Assembly (NCBI GenBank): GCA_947591155.1
Contig: CANQDA010000018.1
Location: 1-64,000 of the forward strand
Source: an uncultured Lachnospiraceae bacterium
Lineage (GTDB): Bacteria > Bacillota > Clostridia > Lachnospirales > Lachnospiraceae
Length of the DNA: 64,000 bases
Direction of reading: 5' to 3'
The notes beneath the pieces were generated by a model. It worked only from the letters and a program-made list of their open reading frames with translations. It did not search any database and was not told the DNA's origin. A program made the translations under genes and the position numbers. Positions 1-8,262 of this stretch are shown piece after piece (positions within the stretch are counted from its first letter, which is position 1; each line of letters starts with the position of its first letter).

Positions 1-533
1 AGCGTAATCCCCATCAAGTATGTCAGGCAGCCAAAATCACGAAGTGAGTTTTGAGCGGCTCTGGCGTAACTTGCTCTTTCAGTTTTGAAAAATTTCCTTT
101 ATAATAAAGCCGATTTGAGAAGAGATATGATAAACATTATACGGAAAAGCAGCTTATAGATTAAAAAATATGATGTTAAGATTTGAACGGGTTGTTGAAT
201 GAAAAGAAAAACAGATAGTTGAAGCAAGCAAGAGAGTAGTTATCGTTAGCTATGCTGGGAGTTGCTATGCTTTGAAAGTGTCGTATGTTAAGATGATTAG
301 TATTATTTTGCGGGAGGGCAATATGAAGTTGCACGAATTTTACTAAAGCGTTATATTATATTTTGGTTCGCTTGGTGTCGCAGAGCCCGATTTTCTGAGC
401 TTAGTTTTGACTGAAAACTCTTGTTACCATTTTGTTTACATGTCTTATGCAGGGGGTTTCTTGCATTTGTGGACAGTAGGTTATATCCTGAACCTGTACT
501 GCAGGAAATCGAACAGAAAGGAAGGATAACAAT
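1..533. other. Intergenic stretch, no identifiable gene
   Basis: AT-rich stretch with no reading frame I can assign. A seven-codon ORF (ATG at 323, stop TAA) has a GGGAGGG ribosome site but no recognisable role. The same frame stays open after that stop until about 528, without similarity I recognise. The Shine-Dalgarno of the next gene lies at its right end. Confidence 0.4.
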
Positions 534-1352
534 ATGGTGGAATTTGGTGAGAAACTGAAAATGGCAAGAGAAGACAAGGGAATAACGCAGCAGACTTTGG
601 CAGATCATCTTTATGTCACTCGTCAGGCGGTATCACGTTGGGAATGCGGTGCTAGGTATCCGGACCTGTTGACAGCAAAGAAGTTGTCGGATATATTAGA
701 GGTGTCTCTGGATGAATTGCTGTCTGGAGAGGAAATTAGGAGATGTGTGGAGAAGAATCAAATTGTAGAATCGCAAGTACCAGGTCGGATGCAATCTGCG
801 TTATATGCACTTACAGGGATTGTGTACTTGCTTATGAGCATTATGGCAATTAAGTTTTTAGCACTGCAATTCAGGGAGATGAAATTCCCGGAAGCTGGAT
901 ATGCTAGCACATATTTAACCGGATATGTGTTGCTTATGATTCTTATGTTTTTCGGGATGACTTTTTCAATCCGTGGAAAACTATCTCCTTCAAAAGTAGG
1001 GGTGATTTTAACGCTCTATTTTGGAGTAGCATTGTGTTCAAATATTTTTGAACTATTTCAGATACCCGGTAGATGGATCGCTGTATTACAAAGCCTTATT
1101 TTTATGGCTTGTATAACGATTATTATCAGATATTTTATCCTTGCGAAGATCGCTTCACCTATGCCGATCTATCTGGTAGCTTTGTTTGAGCTGTTCAGGA
1201 ATGGAATGATGTTTTTCCAAATGCTTCCGTCAGGGAATGATCTGGCATTTGCTGTGCGGATAACACATTTTGCAGCGATTGCCGGATATATGGTTCTGAT
1301 GGCGTATCAGGCTGATGTATTAGAGAAAAAGAGAAAATTGGCATTAAGATAA
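534..1352 (+). CDS. XRE-family regulator with membrane domain
   Basis: A 272-residue protein. Residues 7-60 form a Cro/C1-type helix-turn-helix (GITQQTLADHLYVTRQAVSRW), followed by a short linker. From about residue 86 to 262 there are roughly five hydrophobic segments, so it should be a membrane-anchored DNA-binding protein. Such fusions are common in Firmicutes, and their signal is usually unknown. The start is supported by AAGGAAGG upstream. It is followed at 44 nt by a small membrane protein and then a MerR regulator, which suggests an accessory regulatory cassette. The HTH call is firm; the target is unknown. Confidence 0.85.
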   Translation: MVEFGEKLKMAREDKGITQQTLADHLYVTRQAVSRWECGARYPDLLTAKKLSDILEVSLDELLSGEEIRRCVEKNQIVESQVPGRMQSALYALTGIVYLLMSIMAIKFLALQFREMKFPEAGYASTYLTGYVLLMILMFFGMTFSIRGKLSPSKVGVILTLYFGVALCSNIFELFQIPGRWIAVLQSLIFMACITIIIRYFILAKIASPMPIYLVALFELFRNGMMFFQMLPSGNDLAFAVRITHFAAIAGYMVLMAYQADVLEKKRKLALR

Positions 1353-1396
1353 TCTGGGAAATATTATTGTAGAACGAAACTTATAGAGGAGATACT

Positions 1397-1687
1397 ATGG
1401 GAAAAAGAAATGGTATTGGAATTACAAAAATGATGTTTGGCTTGTCGAGTGTATTTTTAGTAATGGTCATAGTTGGATTTTTGGAGTCAGCTACTATAGC
1501 CCAGAATATGAGAAATATAAACTATGCGATCTCTGATACTTCGGAGTTAATTCTGTTTGAGCAAATGCTTATTGAGAACGAAATACCTTATAAAAGAATA
1601 TCATCAACTACTTTTTCCATTGAACCGGAATGGAAAAATGAGGCAGACAATGTGTATCTAACTCTCTTTGAGAAAACCGGAAAGTAA
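1397..1687 (+). CDS. Hypothetical small membrane protein
   Basis: A 96-residue protein I do not recognise. The N-terminus is basic and is followed by one transmembrane helix at about residues 12-30. The rest is an acidic soluble tail of about 60 residues. The start has a GAGGAG ribosome site 8-10 nt upstream. It lies in the same direction as, and close to, the membrane XRE regulator, so it may be its partner or target. That is inference from position only. Confidence 0.6.
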   Translation: MGKRNGIGITKMMFGLSSVFLVMVIVGFLESATIAQNMRNINYAISDTSELILFEQMLIENEIPYKRISSTTFSIEPEWKNEADNVYLTLFEKTGK

Positions 1688-1761
1688 AATTTCCGCTTTG
1701 TTTTTGTCTCTAGAATGATAGACATTTTATAAATAGTGGATAAAACAAAGAGGGGCGTCCA

Positions 1762-2385
1762 ATGAAGATAAAAGAAGTCGAAAGCCAAACAGGTATTACA
1801 AGTCATAATATTCGTTTCTATGAGAAAGAAAAGCTGATCATTCCTAAAAGAAATCTGGTCAATGGATATCGTGAGTATACAGAGCGTGATGTTGAGCTGC
1901 TGAAGCGTATTAAACTATTGAGAATGTTAGACATTCCGGTCTCTGATATACGGGAATGTATAGAAGGAAGAGAAAATTTGCCAGATATTTTAGTAAGACA
2001 TTTAGGCAGCATTAAGGCAGAAGAAAACAGGATCAGGCAAAATCATCTCCTGTGTGAACAGTTGGCAGACATGGAAATAGGGATGGATGATTTGCCATTA
2101 GATCTTATAGAGCAGATCTTTCATGATAAGGATGCATATTTATATCGCCTGGAGAAGTTAAAGAAGCAAGACCGGATAAAGAATTTCATATTTACCTCTG
2201 AGCAGGTGATTTGTATTCTGGGATGGGCGTTGGAGATTATTATGTGTATGCTGTTTTACTTTAAACTCTGCACCACATATATGAGCAGGCCATTTCAGAT
2301 TATTACATTCTTAATGATAGCATTCTTAGTCGGATGCATTTTTAGAATCATAAATTATAATGAGAAAAGAATGAAAGAACGTTAA
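1762..2385 (+). CDS. MerR-family transcriptional regulator
   Basis: A 207-residue protein. Residues 1-70 are a MerR winged helix (IKEVESQTGITSHNIRFYEK) with the usual wing. A dimerisation coil follows, and one or two transmembrane segments occupy about residues 148-195 in place of a soluble effector domain. It sits 120 nt upstream of an ABC transporter whose promoter has the 19-bp spacer and central dyad typical of MerR targets, so it probably controls that transporter. A MerR with a membrane C-terminus hints at sensing a membrane or lipophilic signal; that is inference. Confidence 0.88.
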   Translation: MKIKEVESQTGITSHNIRFYEKEKLIIPKRNLVNGYREYTERDVELLKRIKLLRMLDIPVSDIRECIEGRENLPDILVRHLGSIKAEENRIRQNHLLCEQLADMEIGMDDLPLDLIEQIFHDKDAYLYRLEKLKKQDRIKNFIFTSEQVICILGWALEIIMCMLFYFKLCTTYMSRPFQIITFLMIAFLVGCIFRIINYNEKRMKER

Positions 2386-2409
2386 AAATTAATAAAAAAT
2401 AAGGGAAGG

Positions 2410-2442
2410 AAGGACAGATTGTAAAAAATTTGTCCTTTTTTC
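2410..2442 (+). terminator. Rho-independent terminator of merR gene
   Basis: AAGGACA (2410-2416) pairs with TGTCCTT (2431-2437) and is followed by a T-run. It ends exactly before the -35 of the ABC promoter, so merR and the transporter are separate units. Confidence 0.8.
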
Positions 2443-2473
2443 TTGACCTTAACCCTTCTCTAAGGTGTACGTT
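2443..2473 (+). promoter_or_regulatory. MerR-type promoter of ABC exporter
   Basis: The -35 is TTGACC (2443-2448), the spacer is 19 bp, and the -10-like hexamer is TACGTT (2468-2473). A perfect dyad, ACCTTA / TAAGGT (2446-2451 and 2461-2466), lies across the spacer. An over-long spacer with a central dyad is the known signature of MerR-activated promoters, and the adjacent merR gene is the obvious regulator. Confidence 0.75.
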
Positions 2474-2508
2474 CAAAGAAAAAAACAGGATGGGAAGGAG
2501 TATATTCT

Positions 2509-3243
2509 ATGTATGTAACGGTAGAAAACATTAATTTTGCTTATGATGAAAGGACAGTCCTGCATAATGTGAGTTTTGGATTGGAAAGAGGAGAGATAAC
2601 GGGGCTGATTGGTTCCAATGGGGCGGGGAAGTCAACTACGCTGAAAACGGTGATCAAGAAATTGAAACCGCAAAGCGGAAAAATAACAGTTAGAGGAGAG
2701 GATATATTTTCTTTAAACAATGAGAATTTTCCGGTTACATTTGTGCCGGATATTCCAGTGTATTATGAGGAACTTACTGTGTGGGAGCATCTGCAGTTTG
2801 TAAAAGCATTATATCCGCAAAGTGGCGTTACAGTTGAAGCAATAATTGAACAATTCAACTTACAGGAACATCTGCTTAAAATACCGGGAGCTTTATCAAA
2901 AGGAACTCTGCAGAAATTAATGATTGCGCTTGCATTATTGCGCCAGTATGATGTGTTCCTTGCTGATGAACCCTTTACCGGACTTGATCCAAAACAGATA
3001 CATGGATTCAAGCAGATTCTGCAGGAATTGAAACAGCAGGACAAGACGGTTCTTATTTCAACACATTTACTGGATCTGGCGGAGGGTATTTGTGATAAAT
3101 ATATTTTCCTCCATGATGGGAAAATACTTGCGGAGGGAAGCAAAGCAGATGTGATAAAGCATTGCCATCTGGACACGGAATTGTCATTGGAGGAGCTTTA
3201 TATGTTTTTGACTGAGGGAGGCGAATACCATGCATATATATAA
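2509..3243 (+). CDS. ABC transporter ATP-binding protein
   Basis: A 244-residue ABC ATPase. Walker A is GSNGAGKST (about 35-43), Walker B is VFLADEPF, and the switch His follows in LISTHLLDL. The signature motif is degenerate (LSKGT rather than LSGGQ), which occurs in some ABC-2 exporter subunits. It overlaps the permease gene by 14 nt, so the two are translationally coupled. The role is ATP hydrolysis for an exporter of unknown substrate; MerR control suggests a drug- or stress-inducible pump. Confidence 0.9.
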   Translation: MYVTVENINFAYDERTVLHNVSFGLERGEITGLIGSNGAGKSTTLKTVIKKLKPQSGKITVRGEDIFSLNNENFPVTFVPDIPVYYEELTVWEHLQFVKALYPQSGVTVEAIIEQFNLQEHLLKIPGALSKGTLQKLMIALALLRQYDVFLADEPFTGLDPKQIHGFKQILQELKQQDKTVLISTHLLDLAEGICDKYIFLHDGKILAEGSKADVIKHCHLDTELSLEELYMFLTEGGEYHAYI

Positions 3244-4501
3244 AATGTTATGTTTGAACAGATTCCGGGAGTATAAGAGATTGATAAATAACATGCTGCT
3301 TCCGGTATTGTCGTTGGCCTTCATAGCAGGATTTATTGGATATCAGATGATCGTTTTGTTTTCCCCGGTTCTCCTGAGAGTGAAAAATTTTAATATAAGG
3401 GCGTGGTATGGTCTTATCTCAATTTTGGCGATCTATTCCGGATATTGTTGCTTTATCAAAATAAAACCGGTTATCACGGTCAAGCCAGCATCCATATTTT
3501 TCCTTAGTGAAAGCAGATTGAATCGGTTGGTACATATAAAGTTTATGGGTGAATTCTTAAAACACTTTATACTGGCATTTTTTCTTGCAGTCTGTATCAA
3601 CGGGATAAAGTTCGACAGGATGTTCTGCCTGACAATCATATCTGTTTTTGGTTTATTAAACGCTGGATGTCTGCTTAGATGGAAAGTATATCATAGAGGG
3701 AAACGGATATGGCAGGATGCAGGTGTTTGGTCTTTGCTGTGTTTTCCGGCTATGCTATTGAATATATGTCCGTATGTGGCTATTTTGACCGCCGGAGTAT
3801 GGTTTTGGACAGCATGGTATGATTTGTTTGTACTTAAATTGAATATTGTAAAATATGAAGACGAGATGCAATTTGCAGAAAAAGTACTGGTTGCCCAGAA
3901 TTATAATAATACGGTGCTGTTGACTCAATATGCAAAAGAAAAAAAGGTTCGGTATCTTTCTAAGAGGGAAAAAGTATCAAAACTGCTGTTAAGGGCGCCG
4001 TTAGTTTGGAAAGCCAGAATTTCCATTTACAGGCTGAGCAAAGATTTTATTATCGCGGGGATAGTTTTATTTGCATTCGGTCTGTCCATTTACAAAATCC
4101 CCTTTTTCTGGTCAATGCCATTTCTGGCACAAAAAGAGATCCGTTATTTTTTGTTAATCGGAAGCATATTTGTTGTATTCCAATTAACGCTGCAGAGCAT
4201 GGTGCGGCAGTTAGACAGTATTCTTGAAAAGGCACAGGATGGGTTGTTTATTCCGGTTCCGCAAAAGCAGATCATAAAACAGTTTGCAGCGATTCCTGTC
4301 ATGATTATCGGCGGAGAGAGCCTTGTGCTGGCATTTATTATGCAAAGCAATATATTTCATCTTTTAGTAGGATGTGTCCTATCAATGCTTATAACTATTT
4401 TAGTTTTTTGGCTTGATGTGAAGTATAAAGGGCTGCTATCAAAAGTACATTTTGTTTTAAGTGTCGCCATATTTATTATTACATTGGTTATTTCTGGATA
4501 A
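3230..4501 (+). CDS. ABC transporter permease
   Basis: A 423-residue integral membrane protein with about ten hydrophobic segments and a soluble loop near residues 205-265. It has no motif beyond the ABC-2-like permease layout. It begins inside the ATPase gene (ATG at 3230, ribosome site GGAGG upstream), so the two form one exporter. The substrate cannot be read from the sequence. Confidence 0.85.
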   Translation: MHIYKMLCLNRFREYKRLINNMLLPVLSLAFIAGFIGYQMIVLFSPVLLRVKNFNIRAWYGLISILAIYSGYCCFIKIKPVITVKPASIFFLSESRLNRLVHIKFMGEFLKHFILAFFLAVCINGIKFDRMFCLTIISVFGLLNAGCLLRWKVYHRGKRIWQDAGVWSLLCFPAMLLNICPYVAILTAGVWFWTAWYDLFVLKLNIVKYEDEMQFAEKVLVAQNYNNTVLLTQYAKEKKVRYLSKREKVSKLLLRAPLVWKARISIYRLSKDFIIAGIVLFAFGLSIYKIPFFWSMPFLAQKEIRYFLLIGSIFVVFQLTLQSMVRQLDSILEKAQDGLFIPVPQKQIIKQFAAIPVMIIGGESLVLAFIMQSNIFHLLVGCVLSMLITILVFWLDVKYKGLLSKVHFVLSVAIFIITLVISG

Positions 4502-4618
4502 GATATATACGATATTGAGTATTAGCGTATGCTTGCTATTTAATCTTCCTTTATTGAGAGAGAATGGCGGGAGCAAGGCATTTTATGCAGAGTTGTGTCA
4601 TTAGAGGGGTGCTAAGTA

Positions 4619-5107
4619 TTGCTTCATTTAATAAGATGGGAAGGTGATACTATCGGAAAACTGATACTGCTATCTTTCGATGATAGTGAAGATGATGTGA
4701 TAAATGCTATTCTGTCCGTACTGGAAAGTGGGCGGAAAAAATTCAAGGTAGAGGAAAATTTATTGCCATCAGAAATTCACTATGGCGATTTAACGATTTT
4801 ATCAGATAAACGGGAAGTAACTTGTCATGGAAGGAGTGTTGACCTTACATATACAGAGTTTGAAATCCTACAACTTCTGGCGCAGAATCCGGGACAGGTA
4901 TTCAGCAAAGAGCAGATCTACGATATAGTCTGGAAAGAGCCATATGAAGGAGATTACAATATTGTCATGAGCCATATCAGCCACATACGGGATAAGATTG
5001 AAGATGATCCAAGTCATCCGATCTATATCCAAACAGTTTGGGGAGTTGGGTATCGGTTCAATAAGAATGTAAACGGTAAAGAAAATTCAATGAAGCATAT
5101 AGTATAG
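4619..5107 (+). CDS. Winged-helix (OmpR-type) protein without receiver domain
   Basis: A 162-residue protein. The C-terminal 100 residues form a complete OmpR/PhoB winged helix (DLTYTEFEILQLLAQNPGQV, then a wing ending in VWGVGYRF). The N-terminal 60 residues are too short for a receiver and lack the phospho-acceptor Asp. The best start is TTG at 4619, with GAGGGG about 10 nt upstream. It may be a phosphorylation-independent regulator or the relic of a full response regulator. It has no partner kinase nearby. Confidence 0.75.
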   Translation: MLHLIRWEGDTIGKLILLSFDDSEDDVINAILSVLESGRKKFKVEENLLPSEIHYGDLTILSDKREVTCHGRSVDLTYTEFEILQLLAQNPGQVFSKEQIYDIVWKEPYEGDYNIVMSHISHIRDKIEDDPSHPIYIQTVWGVGYRFNKNVNGKENSMKHIV

Positions 5108-5131
5108 TTTTACTCAGCATTTGCTGTGTGC

Positions 5132-5182
5132 AGTCAAATGCCGCAGAGACCTGTTTGCGAGGTCCTGCCTGCGGCATTGACT
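5132..5182. terminator. Strong hairpin between convergent genes
   Basis: AGTCAAATGCCGCAG pairs with CTGCGGCATTGACT (one bulge), and an inner stem GACCT/AGGTC closes the loop. It sits between two convergent genes, so a bidirectional terminator is likely, but there is no T-run on either side. Confidence 0.5.
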
Positions 5183-5195
5183 TCAAGCTGTGTGT

Positions 5196-5435
5196 TTATA
5201 AAAGCTCTAAGGAATCTTCCGCATTAACCCACATCTGCAGATTCCCGTCAAGATAGAGACGGGCATATTCGAGCGGTTCATCGACTGCAAGCCTGCTTAG
5301 GGCATATTCAGATCCCGAAGTGGTTTGCAAATCCTTTTCTGCTTCCCAACAGTCAATCCGCAGAAGATAGCCTGCGGTGGTTGCTATGTCAATGCTGTTA
5401 TGGTTCATATTATATTCGGCATATATGATGTTCAT
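5196..5435 (-). CDS. DUF6061-like small protein
   Basis: A 79-residue acidic protein with an N-terminal beta-rich half and a C-terminal segment containing EPLEYARLYLDGNLQMWV. This pattern resembles the DUF6061 family, small proteins of unknown function carried on conjugative elements of Lachnospiraceae. The family link is by memory of the pattern, not a search. It is the only minus-strand gene in the first 19 kb and may mark an old mobile element. Confidence 0.5.
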   Translation of the reverse strand: MNIIYAEYNMNHNSIDIATTAGYLLRIDCWEAEKDLQTTSGSEYALSRLAVDEPLEYARLYLDGNLQMWVNAEDSLELL

Positions 5436-5738
5436 TTTCAGTCTACTTTCTTTGTTAGGCTTTTTGATTTTGAAAGCATTTCAATCAGTTCTTTTCGCCC
5501 TGTTCATAATGTGTTATAATCTGTTACAAGTTTTTCTTTCCCTTGATTTTGCCCTTATGAGGCTTCGTAACACGAGGGAAAAGGATATAACATAAGGGAA
5601 AGTCTAAGGGCAAACACACATGCTACAAATTTAGTATTTTCAAGGGTTTGCGGATTTTTTGAAGATAAAATATAACGGTTATTAAATGATTAGGATTTTA
5701 TGAAATCCCAATCGGGGTTTGAATGGGAGAATCAATGT
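5436..5738. other. Intergenic region with overlapping inverted repeats
   Basis: No gene is recognised here. TTTGCCCTT (5548-5556) can pair with AAGGGCAAA (5606-5614), and the overlapping CCCTTATG (5552-5559) can instead pair with CATAAGGG (5591-5598), so two mutually exclusive hairpins are possible. The region could be an attachment-site or end remnant of an element, but no direct repeat was found to prove it. Confidence 0.35.
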
Positions 5739-6521
5739 ATGATTCAAAAAGAAGATTTATATGGCGGAAGAAAAGGTAAAATATCAAAAGAAGAAGATAA
5801 AGTAATCCGTCCGGGAAATAAATGGACTCCTCATGTACAGTCATTTTTATCGTTTATGCATGAAAACGGGTTCAATAATATTCCTAAACCATATGGAATT
5901 AACGAATCTGGAATGGAAATGGTTTCTTTTGTGGATGGAACTGTTTATAACGACAACTTGTCGAGTGAGATTCTAACAGATGAGCTTTTGATTGAAGTGG
6001 CAAAACTACTTCGCCGATATCATGATATAGGAGAAAAGTATGTTCAGCGATTAACGGGAGAAGAAGTTTGGATGTTATCTCCAAAATTACCAGTAGAGGT
6101 TATGTGTCATGGGGATTTTGCACCTTATAACATAACTTTTGTTGACGGGTGTGTACACGGGATAATCGATTTTGATACGTTACACCCAGGACCAAGAATT
6201 TGGGATGTTGCATACGCAGTTTATAGATGGATTCCATTTGTTTCACCGAAAAATCCTGATTATTGTTATAATTTGAATAAGCAAATACGTAGATTAAAGT
6301 TATTTGTAGATACTTATGATTTAGAGAATAATGAAAAAGAACAGTTGCCCAATATGATAATTGAACGGGTAAATAGTCTTGTTGCATATATGAAAAATGA
6401 GGCGGATTCTGGGAACGAAGATGTTCAGAAAAATATAGAAGATGGGCATTTGAATTTGTATTTGGATGATATTCAATATATAAAAGAGTTTCAAAAGGAT
6501 ATATTGGAAGGAATATTGTAG
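5739..6521 (+). CDS. Phosphotransferase-fold protein (APH-like)
   Basis: About 260 residues. The catalytic loop HGDFAPYN (near residue 123) and the metal-binding IDFDTLHPGPRIWD (near 142-155) are the hallmarks of the aminoglycoside phosphotransferase / choline kinase fold. The N-terminal ATP-binding lobe is short. ATG at 5739 has GGGAGA 8 nt upstream and is preferred to the in-frame ATG at 5700, which lacks a ribosome site. The substrate is unknown: the family includes antibiotic kinases but also sugar and homoserine kinases, so resistance should not be assumed. Confidence 0.78.
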   Translation: MIQKEDLYGGRKGKISKEEDKVIRPGNKWTPHVQSFLSFMHENGFNNIPKPYGINESGMEMVSFVDGTVYNDNLSSEILTDELLIEVAKLLRRYHDIGEKYVQRLTGEEVWMLSPKLPVEVMCHGDFAPYNITFVDGCVHGIIDFDTLHPGPRIWDVAYAVYRWIPFVSPKNPDYCYNLNKQIRRLKLFVDTYDLENNEKEQLPNMIIERVNSLVAYMKNEADSGNEDVQKNIEDGHLNLYLDDIQYIKEFQKDILEGIL

Positions 6522-6540
6522 TGCTGTTATTGGATGGTTC

Positions 6541-6729
6541 CTGGAGATTGGAATTGCCGAAACCGTATTCCACATCACAAGTCTGTCGTTTGGTCTTCCC
6601 ACCGGGGTGTTTGCTGATGTGTTTGGCAGGAAGAAGATGCTGATCGCAAGCAGTGTGATGCGGATGATCGGAAAACTGATCATGGTCGCTCTGTTATCAC
6701 TTGCGGGCGTTTTGTTCTCACGATGGTGA
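6541..6729 (+). pseudogene. Internally deleted copy of MFS transporter gene
   Basis: Reading from CTG at 6541 to TGA at 6729, the frame matches two separated parts of the intact MFS gene at 7111-8202. The first part corresponds to the segment starting EIGIAETVFHITSL and ending at VMRIIG. The second corresponds to the last 20 or so residues ending AGVLFSRW-stop. The roughly 260 codons between are missing, as is the N-terminus. The frame is still open across the junction. The copy also keeps the same downstream terminator. It is not expected to make a working transporter. Confidence 0.85.
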
Positions 6730-6748
6730 ACATGATTCGATAGGACTG

Positions 6749-6795
6749 AAACCTTGCCCCCCGAATGTATTTGAAGGGGCAAGGTTTCTTGTTTT
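6749..6795 (+). terminator. Terminator after MFS relic
   Basis: AAACCTTGCCCC (6749-6760) pairs with GGGGCAAGGTTT (6776-6787), followed by a T-rich tail. It is a near copy of the terminator at 8222-8262 behind the intact MFS gene. Confidence 0.85.
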
Positions 6796-6855
6796 GCGGC
6801 GAGTGAGTACTGTCGATTATATTTTTCTTTCTATTTTTCCTAACGCAAATAGCAG

Positions 6856-6884
6856 TTGCAATTCCCGACTGCGTTGATTATAAT
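6856..6884 (+). promoter_or_regulatory. Promoter of leader peptide / MFS unit
   Basis: -35 TTGCAA (6856-6861), 17-bp spacer, -10 TATAAT (6879-6884). Transcription would begin near 6891 and give a leader of about 220 nt before the MFS start codon. Confidence 0.75.
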
Positions 6885-6928
6885 GAAGAAGCAATAAAAA
6901 CTCAAAAATAACTGAAAAAGGAAAGCGT

Positions 6929-7021
6929 ATGTTCTGGAAGATGACGAATCTCCAACTGAAAAAAGGTTACATTTATCCCTTTCAGGGGGATAGTGCGCCC
7001 TTTTTCAGGGAGATTTTCTGA
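6929..7021 (+). CDS. 30-residue leader peptide upstream of MFS gene
   Basis: A short ORF of 30 codons starting MFWKMTN and ending PFFREIF-stop. It has a purine-rich AAAAAGGAAAG ribosome site 5-10 nt upstream and lies in the transcript leader of the MFS gene, 47 nt before the start of the regulatory hairpin. Leader ORFs followed by alternative hairpins are the known design of ribosome-stalling attenuators in front of resistance and efflux genes. Two CCCT/AGGG mini-hairpins overlap its distal codons. The reading frame and position are seen in the sequence; function as a stalling peptide is inference. Confidence 0.6.
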   Translation: MFWKMTNLQLKKGYIYPFQGDSAPFFREIF

Positions 7022-7068
7022 ATTTTAGCTGAGTTTTAGTCAGGCTTCTCCTTTTCATACGGCGCAGT

Positions 7069-7110
7069 ATCTCCTTAACGATCACCAAAATACAGTTAAG
7101 GAGATTTTTT
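7069..7110 (+). promoter_or_regulatory. Hairpin with T-run overlapping the MFS ribosome site
   Basis: ATCTCCTTAAC (7069-7079) and GTTAAGGAGAT (7095-7105) form a perfect 11-bp stem with a 15-nt loop. The T-run 7106-7110 abuts the ATG at 7111. The 3' arm contains the AAGGAG Shine-Dalgarno. The element can therefore act as an intrinsic terminator and, if read through, hide the ribosome site. A second TCTCCTT at 7046-7052 could compete for the same Shine-Dalgarno. Confidence 0.75.
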
Positions 7111-8202
7111 ATGTTTCAGATTAGAAAACAGATTAAGAGATTATATCTATCCTCTGTGTTGGGGAATTTATCCCTCACGGGCGCATGGGTGTCGTTGCTT
7201 GCCGCCCGCGGTTACAGCCTGATGGAGATTGGAATCGCCGAAACCGTGTTCCACATCACAAGTCTGGCGTTTGAACTTCCCTCCGGCGTGTTTGCCGATG
7301 TGTTCGGCAAAAAGAAAATGCTGATTGTAAGCAGTGTGATGCGGATAATCGGGAGCTTGTTCATGATTGTTTCCTGCAATCTTCCGATGGTGTGCGCATC
7401 CATCGCGTTTCAGGCGCTGAGTTACAATTTCGCGTCAGGGTCAGACGACGCGCTGGCCTATGATTCGCTGAAGCTGGCCGGAGAGGAGCGGTATTTTGAA
7501 AAGTATGCTTCCAACCAGCTGATTCTTTACAGACTTTGTGGCGGAATATCGACACTATGCGCGGGGCTGGCCTTGTTTATCGGGCACAGGCTGGCATACA
7601 GCGTGGATGTCTTGTTGTCCGTGCTCCAGATTCGGGTGCTTGCGTCCCTCCGCGAAGCAGGCGGCCGGACAGATGGGCGCAGCACGGGCGGGATCCTGCA
7701 CGAACTCGCGGACTGCTTTTGCGGGAGCTTTACCTTTCTGAAAGACGCGCGCCGCGCCATCGGCCTGATGTTCTGCAATTCACTTGTGGGCGCGACGGAC
7801 ACTTTACTGCTGTTTTTCCTGCAGGCGAAGCTGCCGATGGCGTCGATGCCGAATTGGGCGCTGGGAATGGCTTTGCTGTTCATGGAGCTGGGTGGTATTC
7901 TGGGCTCCCGGCTGATTTTGAAATGTGGAGGATTCCGTTACCGCTGGGTATTCTTTTTCATGGCGCTTCTGGTGTCTGCGGGAGTGTGCCTGGAGCACAG
8001 CGGATCGTATCTGGTCATGACGGCAGGAGGTTTCCTTGCCGCCCTCGGGGACGACGCGCTTCAGGTGCGCACAAACACAGTTCTGCAGGATATGTTTCCG
8101 TCTGAGCAGCGGGCGACCTTGATATCGGTAGAGTCGTTCACATTCTCCGTGATCATGGTCGTTCTGTCTCCGCTCGCGGGAGTTTTGTTTTCACGGTGGT
8201 GA
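7111..8202 (+). CDS. MFS transporter, C-terminally short
   Basis: A 363-residue major facilitator protein. The loop 2-3 motif is GVFADVFGKKKML, and about eleven hydrophobic segments are visible. It stops directly after AGVLFSRW, where most relatives of about 400 residues continue with a last helix, so it may lack TM12. It belongs to the drug/H+ antiporter type of MFS by general layout. Expression appears controlled by a leader ORF and a hairpin that covers its Shine-Dalgarno. The gene is GC-richer than its flanks, and a deleted copy lies just upstream, both signs of transfer and rearrangement. Confidence 0.85.
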   Translation: MFQIRKQIKRLYLSSVLGNLSLTGAWVSLLAARGYSLMEIGIAETVFHITSLAFELPSGVFADVFGKKKMLIVSSVMRIIGSLFMIVSCNLPMVCASIAFQALSYNFASGSDDALAYDSLKLAGEERYFEKYASNQLILYRLCGGISTLCAGLALFIGHRLAYSVDVLLSVLQIRVLASLREAGGRTDGRSTGGILHELADCFCGSFTFLKDARRAIGLMFCNSLVGATDTLLLFFLQAKLPMASMPNWALGMALLFMELGGILGSRLILKCGGFRYRWVFFFMALLVSAGVCLEHSGSYLVMTAGGFLAALGDDALQVRTNTVLQDMFPSEQRATLISVESFTFSVIMVVLSPLAGVLFSRW

Positions 8203-8221
8203 GTAGGATTTGATAGGACTG

Positions 8222-8262
8222 AAACCTTGTCCCGAATGTATTTGAAGGGGCAAGGTTTCTTG
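8222..8262 (+). terminator. Terminator after MFS gene
   Basis: AAACCTTGTCCC (8222-8233) pairs, with G-U allowance, with GGGGCAAGGTTT (8247-8258), followed by TCTTG. Sequence similarity to the relic copy continues past this point to about 8310. Confidence 0.8.

Noticed and set aside
323..528. Possible gene starting MKLHEFY with an in-frame stop and then 60 open codons
   Set aside because: Good ribosome site, but the stop comes after seven codons and the rest resembles no family I know; too weak to call a pseudogene.
5132..5182. Canonical rho-independent terminator
   Set aside because: The stem is strong but neither strand has a T-run, so it is listed with reduced confidence only.
5739..6521. 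Aminoglycoside resistance gene
   Set aside because: Only the general phosphotransferase fold is visible; substrate cannot be inferred and many chromosomal homologues act on other substrates.
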